64,000 nt of DNA from Cristatella mucedo (lineage: Eukaryota; Bryozoa; Phylactolaemata; Cristatellidae), in contig WPIO01000215.1 in NCBI GenBank assembly GCA_009760855.2, positions 1-64,000 on the forward strand. Direction: 5' to 3'. The notes beneath the pieces were generated by a model, which was given only the letters and a program-made list of their open reading frames with translations, was not told the DNA's origin and did not search any database. The translations under genes and the position numbers were made by a program. Below are positions 55,701 to 64,000 of this stretch, in pieces; position 1 is the first letter of the stretch; each line of letters begins with the position of its first letter.

Positions 55701-56624
55701 CATTCTCTCTGTCTGTTCCGCCGCGCTTTTGAGAAGATGGACGCCAAATTGCGTGGAGATTGGCAGAGCTAACAAATTGTCCCTCTAAGAATACTTATCG
55801 CCGCCAGGATTCAAATTGTCAGGTGAAAGAATTTAAGTAAATATCCACTTCTGGTCAGTAAAAAAAGCACAGTTCACTGAAACCAAAGGAATGTATCACC
55901 TGAGTTACGTTAAAATAATCTGCACAGAGTGAAACAACTCAATTTCATGAAGCTACGACTGCTGCAGATCATTGTTGAGCGCTTTCGAATTTTTCTGCCT
56001 TCGGATCCGATGGCTGGGCACCAAGCTGGGGCTAATTCTGAATGTGGCCAGTGCCATCATTTTCTTCCTCTCCTATTATTACAGCCCCATTACAGCCCCA
56101 TTCCTCCCTCCTTTCGGTCTTCATCACGCTTCCCTTCATCCTCTTCTATAATTAACGGCATATAAATAGTTTATGGGCCTCGAAGCCGATCTGCTTTTCG
56201 AAGACAATAAGTACCGGCCTTTGGTTACGCCTCACTGTGCACACTTCAATCAGGACTACTTAAGTGTCAGGATGTTGATGAGCAACACGACTATCGCGGT
56301 AGGTCACTGGAGATTTCCAAATACGGCCATCCCCGAGAAGCATGTCAGGCCTCACAAAGTTTCCTTGTTTTCGTTGACTATGGGACTGTCAGGGCAATTA
56401 GGCTTCCGGTCACAAAAGAGATAAGGTGACAATGGACTGAGTTCTCAGTACAGAAAGCTGTCAATTATTAGCTTCTAGTATGTTTTATGACAGGTGGTTG
56501 TGCCAGGACTGAATAATATGCTAGCCCTAGTGGTTTGTTTGGTAACTACGGAACTACCAGAACTTTGAAATAAACGTTAACAGATTGGAAAATATCAAAA
56601 GTTTGTGTGAGTGAGACTTTGCCT
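55701..56624. other. Anonymous DNA, TATA-like motif
   Basis: TATAAATAG at 56160 lies just ahead of an 83-codon frame (56173-56424) with no recognised domain. The motif is too close to the ATG to be its promoter in a normal arrangement, so no gene is called. Confidence 0.35.
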
Positions 56625-56828
56625 TCATACACGTCATTCATTATTTGGTCCCCGTGATTCGTCCTTTATGTTATTACGCGTGCTGACACTATTGCATGCT
56701 GACACTAACCACACTTGCATGCTGACCCTGTGCATGTTACCCCTAACCATTTTATTCATGTTGTTTATCAAGCATGATATTACTCACCATTCAATCGCGT
56801 TTCCCTTTGCAGCAAATCTAAAGCGCCT

Positions 56829-56880
<52 letters not shown>

Positions 56881-56909
56881 AGTTCTCTGAGGGGGTTTTA
56901 TCCAGTGCA

Positions 56910-56941
<32 letters not shown>
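56625..56941 (+). mobile_element. LINE A 3' UTR and tail with GA expansion
   Basis: GGTCCCCGTGATTCGTCCTT, the duplicated CATGCTGAC...CTAACCA words, TTTGCAGCAAATC and AAAGCGCCTAG are followed by a GA microsatellite in place of the short AGAGAG of the hairpin, then ATTGAGTTCTCTGAGGG and TTTTATCCAGTG. An ATT tail lies at 56913-56941. Confidence 0.88.
56832..56878. repeat. (GA)n microsatellite inside the LINE A hairpin
   Basis: About 23 GA units. Other copies have three to four at this point. Confidence 0.93.
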
Positions 56942-57473
56942 CCCCCTTGGATATTTCCATCTTCCTCATGCAACCCTTCCTCCTCTTCCTGCTTGTTCAG
57001 CTTAATCGTTTAGGGCGCTTTTAAATTTGATGGAACTGGTGGCTGCCAAAGGTACGCCAATAGTTGGACCCGGCCAATACTCCTAGGAATGTGTCAGTGT
57101 TTAGGTTCTTTATAAATGTCGTCGTCATAGAATGCCGTGACGTCTATCAGCAGTGAGGACCTAGCAGAGTTTAAGTCTCAGCTACAGATGCACCTGGTGG
57201 CGTCAGCTTTGACTTTGCCTCGGAGAACATCTCTTTTTGTTTTCTTGTGCTTTGCATACGTTACTGTGCATATGGCAGTCTAAATTATATTCCTTTTACT
57301 GCAGCTAACTTACCTTGCCTCCTACTTTTATGTGATGCGATTGTTTGATTCGCTGCGCCTTCATTCTTTCAGGTAATGAGGGCAAACCTGCTGCCCTACT
57401 GACTTGTGCCAGCAGCGACCTACCACAGTCATTGGCAGCACCTATGAACAGGTCGCCTGAAAGTAAGCTTGCT
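56942..57473. other. Anonymous DNA
   Basis: No supported gene. Confidence 0.4.
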
Positions 57474-57652
57474 GAGCCATGATGGCACACTGGGGAGGGT
57501 GGGTGCTTTTTACGACCTCGGTCCGGCGGTCATTGGTTCGAATAATGTTATGAACAATCCTTTATCTCGGCTGCGAGCTGTAGTGATAGCCGTTAAGGCT
57601 CTCCTGTCACTATACAAAGGAGGGTGTTAAATCGGCTAGTATTTTTTTAGCC
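57474..57652 (+). mobile_element. SINE 1 copy 4
   Basis: GCCATGATGGCACACTGGGG, ACGACCTCGGTCCGGCGGTC, B-box TTGGTTCGAAT, AACAATCCTTTATC, TAGTGATAGCCGTTAAGGCT, CTGTCACTATACAAAGG and GTTAAATCGGCTAG with a T-rich end. Collinear with the copy at 53.75-53.94 kb. Confidence 0.8.
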
Positions 57653-59274
57653 TTGATGTCTAAAAATTGAACAATCATTCGCCACGTTTCCACTAGCCAG
57701 TTTTCTATAATATATTTAGATTTTTCTTATGAAACTCTTAGTAAAAAAATAATACTGTTATGCAGACTAGCATATCCTGCATGTACAGGTGTAAATATGC
57801 ATACTCATTAAGGTGGCTATGTACCTGTATTTAAACGTTATGTGGAGGTGTTTGGAGATTCGGGTATGTTCATATCATGCATTTGGTGTATGTTTATATT
57901 ATAGTGCGTGTTTGGCTGTCTGTGTAGGTGCGCAATATGCAATAATGCAATGTGCAATGTGTAGGAGCCATGCAATCGTGCATCCTTAAGGTGTCTCTTT
58001 ATTCGTATGGGGGGGTTTAATTTTCTAATCACTGTTCATCCACCTCCCGAGACGCAGGGCTATTATGTGGTCAATATAACTTATTTACCGGTATATTGTT
58101 TCAAGTATCAGAAAAACACTGCTTGATCTTGTTATTCCTTAACTAACTAACAAACCTATGCTGACGGCAAGTACTCCAGTGTCGTACATGCACCATGATG
58201 CAAAAACCCCACGATGTACGACCTAAGTGGCTGAGGCTGCTACTCCGTTTAGATGTTAGAATTAGTTTTAGTTTTTAGTTTTTTAGGATTAGTTTTTTAG
58301 GATTAGTTCGTTAGATCCCAATCATAAAGCTATGCACTGCATGTGAAAATAGGTATCATGTCGGCATTATGTAGGAGTTTTGCATGATGCTGCCTCATTG
58401 CAATTGTTTATGAGCTCCCTTATCTGGTAAGGGAAAAATATCTCATGCTTCTGTGTTGTGTCTTCTACTGCAGCACATTCCACAGCTGATACAAATCTCC
58501 TTAAAGGTCGGCTACTGACACAGGCCGATTGCCGAACACTCGCAGTCTTCTGATATTTCCCTTTAATCGTTCTATGGGCTCTAATACAGGTGAATGACTG
58601 GCCACTAATTAAGCAACGTCAGATTCGTTAAGTAAAGTACTTACTTGTCTTATGAGTGTGCTCCGGGTTGTTAGCTTTCTGCTAAATATGGAAAAGCCAG
58701 CACAATATTTGAGCATTAACTCCTAATTTTTGCTCATTATCCGAAAATCTGCTCATTTTCCCAACGTTTTGGCAGCTATAACTCTTGGGGCCATTCCACG
58801 AGGATTGCATGCGGCGGAATTCAAGTCATGAGCCTCCACTGTTAGGGTTTTTAGGTTCTAATTTTACCTTTTCACACGAGTACAGCCAGTTAGCAGGGCC
58901 AAGCTCATGGCTTAAGCTTGGGCTCTTTAATTGGTTTGGGCTTTCCAAAAAGCACGCGATCGATTCAAAATGGGTGACTTTCACTCACCAGCTGAAGAGG
59001 CAGTTACTCCAAATGCTCAGCCCTATTTGATGACTTCTCTGGGCATGGTTTCTAAAGTTCCGGTCGATTACCTTCAAGCACAGTCTGCTATATTAGCACT
59101 TTAGCTGAACAAGTCTAATTCTTTGTAAAGCCACTGGCTTCTTATTTCTTGGTCGCCTAACCAGTACAAATCAGTGGGCTTGAACGAGTTGTTGGCCTTA
59201 TAGGCAGTGCTTCCTACACACGGGCCGGGGGGGGGGAGGGGGCGGGGCTACTGTGTACGGAAAGATTTAGTACC
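57653..59274. other. Anonymous AT-rich DNA
   Basis: Contains tandem TTTTTAGTTTTTTAGGATTAG-like words at 58265-58305 and a G-rich run at 59223-59248. No gene recognised. Confidence 0.4.
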
Positions 59275-59770
59275 AGGCAAGCCACATCCTCTTTTTGCGT
59301 TCAATGCTGCTGCTGCTAGTAGGTAATTGTAGGAGTTCGGCGAAGATGACGGCACGACAAAGAACGAAGCCCCCCCCCCACAAGCGAATTGCCGTGGTAG
59401 CAACGATAGCTGTAGTGCATCCAAAGCAGTCGATGCAAGCGAGTGAGCCTATATACGGATGCAGAAGCGGTCGTGGAAGCAGCTCCGGAACGCTGGTAGA
59501 GAAAAGAAAAGAGAGGAGGAGAGGGGGAGGGGTAGCATCCACACAGGCCGATGGACATGCAGAAAGTGCCTTTGCTGCTAAACTAGGGGGTCACTGGACC
59601 ACAGCTGACCCGTTGCAATTAAATCCAGCTTAGTCAGTCGATACAGTTCACCAGCAGAGCGTAATGAGGTGGTACTCAGCCAGCCCGTAGGCCGGACGGA
59701 GAGGTGTGAGTCCGGCTGAGACAGAAAAGCATGGTGGGCATGTCCACGCCCACAATATCTCCATCTTCAT
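59275..59770 (-). repeat. R6 repeat, minus strand copy
   Basis: Inverted relative to 54530-55000, about 4.3 kb away. C-run at 59371-59380. The 112-codon frame at 59295-59633 lies within the repeat and is not conserved in the partner. Confidence 0.75.
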
Positions 59771-61084
59771 CGTTTCGAACTCACAAGTGTAATTTTATCC
59801 ATTTCTCTATTCAACAACGGCCACTGCGACCAGGGCCTACTCTAGAAACGACGGCCACTTCTCAAATCCAAATGCTTCGTAAATAGTGTGTAACTCTTTA
59901 TAATTGGTAAGCTCATTTAATCCATATTTGTGACTTAGCATGAAGAAATGCTAATAATTGCTCCGGATACTAAAAACAGTGCTGTTTTTCTATAAAGCAT
60001 GCTTCTTTACGACTCTATGATCTCGGAAATGCAAACTACAGGGCACAAGCCCCTTGAGACAAAGCAGGGGTAGCACAAACCAATCGGTTTCTATAGTGGA
60101 TTCTAGCTAATTTCGAGCACCATGGGTGACCAGTGAGCATGCAATACTGGAAGCACCGTTTGATACACGAGCCGAGGCTTTTATGTTATCTCTAGGATTA
60201 CAGCCTAGCAGCATAGCTGGAGTTCTAATAAGCTGTGTAGTATCATTTAATAAAATGCAAACTGCCCTTAGCAATCTGACTTATCTTTATTTTGTTAGCT
60301 TTTCCAATTTGCCTGTCAACGGAAATAGGGCGAGGCCTCAAAGATGCTCACTATTCGCGACACATGGAGAGGATTTGAGTCCAGGGTTAGGCGACTCTGT
60401 ATTGCCCACTCCAAGTGATTGAGATAGCAGTTGAGCCTCTTTTGATTCTATATAAATATAGCTGTTTAATCAGTTAACTTATTTCAGAAGCTCGCGTTGC
60501 ATCTATCTTTCAACGACCGGAAATGATTATGTCACTCAGTTATCTGTCTTACCATTAATTATGAGCTTGAATGTGCAGTTCGCTGGCGATAGTCTGCTCC
60601 TGCAGTCAATGTGACCTGGGGATCACTCCCCATGTAAGCAGCGATTTCTGCTTACGTCTGATTCGCTTGATTGGCATTTAGTTTGTGTACTTACGTACTC
60701 GTGAAAGTGTGTGTGGGTGCATGTGTATGTGCGATTGCACTTGGGCATACTTGAGCTTGCTTGAGCTGTTACCTATTAATCCTAAACTACTTGATAGATA
60801 AAGCCTATTGCTGCACCTTGCCATTTTTCAGTATCAGCCATGTCGTTTTCATGATTAGGTGTTGGGAGTGCTAGGAAATTTTTTACATCCCTGACGTTTT
60901 CTTCCTGGTTTTTGCCCCCTCAAATACCTTAATGGGGACTGCTCAGTGCAATGTCACGGTGACTACTTCCATATCGCCCCTGGGTCTTAGTCCAGGTGAA
61001 AGATGCTCATTTTTCACGACCCATGTCGTACCTTCTTCTGGGATGTCACGATTTGCCAAAGCTGAAATCAGCATCGCCCAGCTT
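59771..61084. other. Anonymous AT-rich DNA
   Basis: An 8-bp stem (GTAAGCAG / CTGCTTAC) occurs near 60635-60656. A 98-codon frame at 60126-60422 has no domain. Nothing called. Confidence 0.4.
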
Positions 61085-62080
61085 TATAATAGAAGTAATA
61101 ATAATAATAATAATTCACTTGATAAAACGCCCTCAGAGAACTTAATCTCTCTCTAGGCGCTTTACATTTGCTGTAAAGTGAAATGCAATTGAATGGTAAA
61201 TAAAATCGTGCTTGAAAAACAAACAAAATGAATAATATGGTTAAGGGTGACATGCACAGGGTCAGCATGCAAATGTGGTTAGTGGCAGCACGCACAGTGT
61301 CAGCAGGCATAAGCACATCAAGGACGAATCACAGGGACCCACTAAATGCTGTCCTAAATAGGTGTGTTTTTAGGTTCCTTTTAAATGTGGTCAGGTCAGG
61401 GGATGTTCTGACGCAGGTCGGGAGGGAGTTCCAGGCTTTGCGAGCATATGAACTAAATGCACAGTCTCCAAAGGATTTAAGGTTTGTATGAGGTATTTCT
61501 AGACTGTTGGATTCCGAAAAGCTGGTGGTACGATGCTTGGCCTGATGGGGTATTATATCTGAAAGATAGGCTGGAGCCATAGAATGAAGGGACCTAAAAG
61601 TGAGCGAAAAAACCTTGAAGTCAATCCGTTGCTTGACTGGTAGCCAGTGCAGGTCGGCGAGAAGTGGAGTAATGTGGCAACTGCAACGCTCACGACAGAC
61701 AAGCCTAGCTGCAGAGTTTTGCACCAGCTGCAATCGCCTGATCGCACATGCTGGTAGGCCAGTAAGCAGTGAGTTGCAGAAGTCGAGACGGGATGTCACG
61801 AATGCATGGACCAACTTGGACGTGGTATCTTTATCCAAACAAGCCCGAATTTTAGCAATGTTATGAAGCTGAAAATAGGCAGATTTGACTGTGGAGATGA
61901 TATGGTCGTCTAACGAGAGGTAGCTTTGGAATATGACACCTAGATTTCGAGCTGATTCAACTGGAGGTATGCTGGCAGAGCCAATTTTGAGAGTCAGCCT
62001 TTCCAATCTCTGGATCACACTGGGTTTGCCCATAACTAGTAAGTTAGTTTTATCATCGTTAAGTTTTAGAAAAGTTGCTA
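61085..62080 (-). mobile_element. LINE A 3' copy, well preserved
   Basis: AAT-rich tail at 61097-61113, hairpin, 3' UTR, then an open minus-strand frame (61329-62114) whose LINE A part runs from LKLNDDKTNLLVMGKPSVIQ through RLVCRERCSCHITPLLADLH to KTHLFRTAFSGSL. About 250 intact codons of the ORF2 C-terminal region. 5' truncated at about 62080; the extra N-terminal residues of the frame are not LINE. Confidence 0.92.
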
Positions 62081-62394
62081 AGGTAATAATAAAAATACGT
62101 GGCATGTATTCCACACTAGGTCAACGAAATCTTAATTTCGACGATTTCAAACTCCATGCTACCTTAAGGAATGAATGACATGCATTCAGGCTATCATGCC
62201 CTTTAAAACATGCCATAGAGAAAACAATGAATCTGTCCTAGTTCAAGTTATATTGCCGCTGCTCAAAATAATGAATGTGACATGTCTGGCGTCTGTAGTG
62301 TAGCTCTTACTTGATCAGTGCTCGGTTCTCGTTCGGTCACCAGTATGTACGTGAATGCCCCACCTCCCTACATGTCAAAGAATCTATTAAAGCT
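62081..62394. other. Short anonymous spacer
   Basis: Nothing recognised between two head-to-head LINE A copies. Confidence 0.35.
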
Positions 62395-62665
62395 GGCGGG
62401 CCATATGCTTGCATTTAGTGAGTCCATGTGATTCGTCCTTGATATGCTTATGCGTGCTGACACTGTGCATGCTACCACTAACCACATTTGCATGCTGACC
62501 CTGTGCATGTCACCCCTAACCATATTATTCATTTTGTTCGTTTTTTAAGCATGATTTTATTTACCATTCAATTGCATTTCACTTTGCAGCAAATGTAAAG
62601 CGCCTAGAGAGAGATTTAGTTCTCTGAGGGCGCTTTATCAAGAGAATTATTATTATTATTATCAT
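62395..62665 (+). mobile_element. LINE A 3' UTR and intact tail
   Basis: Starts in the 3' UTR (GCATTTAGTGAGTCCATGTG), with the 32-nt tandem unit (62454-62485 and 62491-62522), TTTGCAGCAAATGTAAAGCG, CCTAGAGAGAGATTTAGTTC, TCTGAGGGCGCTTTATCAAG and ATT repeats. The clearest example of the 3' hairpin. Confidence 0.93.
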
Positions 62666-63134
62666 TGCACCATCGAGGGTTAAGTAGCTAGAATAAGGCT
62701 ACTTCTAAGTATCGACTAGCTGTCAAGCTAGCTGTCAATTGGCTTCAAGCTGGTCAAGGTCGCCCTGCTGTACACCCTACTGGCTAGCTGGCTGCTCTTG
62801 CTGCAGCTCCCCAGGGGCACTGCTCTCCAGTGCACAGATCCTGCTGGATTGCTGCTCGCAGGTGTTGGCTTCCCTCTATCTAGCCATTATATGTGCCGCA
62901 AATTTGGCCAAGCTTGCAAAAAGCTACAAAGTACATACAGACGTATTCATATTGCACCGGCAAGCGATCAGAGCATGTATTCAGGACCTTCTCTCCACGA
63001 AGCAACTGTCTTGCAGAAGCACAGCTTGGGTAAACAAACCATCTACTCAAGCAGTCGGCCAAATTTCGGCTAGCACCTAACCGTGTTAACCATGCACCTC
63101 AAGGGACACATGGTGGATCACGATTATTTGATAT
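62666..63134. other. Anonymous DNA
   Basis: Two overlapping frames of 113 and 91 codons (62739-63080, 62798-63073) have no domains and no splice or start context; the first begins at TTG. Confidence 0.4.
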
Positions 63135-63650
63135 TGGTAATAATACATTAGTACATCACCCTCAGAGAAATTAATCGCTTTCTATGCAATTTACGTGTGC
63201 TGCAAAGGTAGCATAATCGAATGGTTAGTGGCAGCATTCTCAATGTCGACATGCATAACATAGGTAGAGGTGACATGCACAGGGTCACCACACAAAAATG
63301 CTTTGTGGCAGCATGCACAGTAGAATCACCCATAAGCACCCAAAGCAAGAATCACGAGGAGCCAATAAATGCTGCGATAGTCAGAGGCGTGTTAAGGTTT
63401 AATGGCATCAAGTCAGAGGATGTAGTAATGTCAGTAGGTAGTGAATACCGGGTTTTGGATGCATGCAAACTAAGGGCAGAATATCGGAAGAATTTGAGGT
63501 TTGCAGGAGGTTGACTACACGATTTGATTCAGAAAAGTTGGTGGTATGATGCCTATCATGGCGGAGGATTAGATCTGATAGTTGGGCTGGAGCGATAGAA
63601 TGAAGTGGCTTTAAAGTGACTTACAGAACCATGAAATTAATGTGCTGCTG
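63135..63650 (-). mobile_element. Old LINE A 3' copy
   Basis: Minus-strand tail (CACCCTCAGAGAAATTAATC), TGCTGCAAAGG, 3' UTR and a diverged C-terminal region up to about 63650. Confidence 0.75.
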
Positions 63651-64000
63651 AACTGTGCAAGCCTGGGAGATGTATGGTTTTCGATGCACAGATTTCTGAT
63701 CATTAGGAGGATGGCAGACACCACAGACTGAATGTGACCGGCATGTGATGAGTTAGAAGAATTGGGTAATAGTCATTTGTTTGCACACTATGGCTTGAAA
63801 GCCTGCATTTTCTTCATTTTAGTTTATAATTTGATTAATCAGCATGCAGTGCAGTGGGGGGAGCATCGCCACCATGTTGCCCAGCCCTAGCCTGACTGGC
63901 CAGGAGTGCGAAACGTCTCTGCGGCCGGGAGCATACGGCTGATTGGGTGGAGGCATGATTGAATGGCCACCCAGTGATGCGATCTTTTCCACCCGGTCTC
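63651..64000. other. Anonymous DNA to window end
   Basis: Nothing recognised. Confidence 0.35.

Noticed and set aside
56155-56424. TATAAATAG promoter with an 83-codon gene
   Set aside because: The ATG lies too close to the TATA motif and the product has no recognisable feature.
62739-63080. 113-codon frame starting at TTG
   Set aside because: No ATG, no domain, no splice sites; overlaps another frame of similar length.

Overview
This looks like eukaryotic nuclear DNA, most likely from an invertebrate metazoan; the exact taxon cannot be fixed from sequence alone. The evidence is one split-intron gene for a Roco (LRR-Roc-COR) protein, dozens of 5'-truncated non-LTR retrotransposon copies, tRNA-derived SINEs, long microsatellites, and no prokaryotic gene organisation. 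Roughly two thirds or more of the window can be assigned to repeats by eye. Repeat names used here (LINE A, LINE B, SINE 1, SINE 3, R1-R7) are working labels.

Layout. 1-3.5 kb: a LINE tail, an (AT)n block, a SINE 3 copy and anonymous DNA. 3.56-12.6 kb: the only convincing host gene, on the + strand. A 108-bp leucine-rich-repeat exon (3561-3668) and an 1857-bp exon (10743-12599) encoding the last LRR, the Roc GTPase and the COR domain are separated by a possible 7-kb intron full of LINE fragments and an internal duplication. 13-25.5 kb: old LINE A copies in both orientations, one with a recognisable reverse transcriptase, plus a broken integrase fragment at 18 kb. 26.4-34.5 kb, 38.6-44.2 kb and 49.5-54.1 kb: GC- and CpG-rich blocks built from composite repeats (R1, R2, R3, R5) that recur in the same order. 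34.7-37.2 kb: the best preserved LINE A copy, with all visible endonuclease and reverse-transcriptase motifs and one frameshift near its end. 44.9-45.4 kb: a probable solo LTR. 46.5-49.4 kb: more LINE A and LINE B. 54.5-64 kb: AT-rich DNA with an inverted pair of R6, SINE 1, and LINE A tails.

How the parts relate. LINE A (L2/CR1-like) has a conserved 3' hairpin followed by (ATT)n. SINE 3 ends in a related sequence, which suggests it is mobilised by LINE A. LINE B is a second, related family with a tail built from ACATT units. Several nested insertions have an empty-site relative in the same window, so relative ages can be ordered. I do not see a clearly new biological system. The best leads are the Roco gene structure, the shared LINE/SINE tail, the composite R1-R2-R3 unit with a conserved stem-loop and shared reading frame, and a 56-bp near-perfect palindrome.
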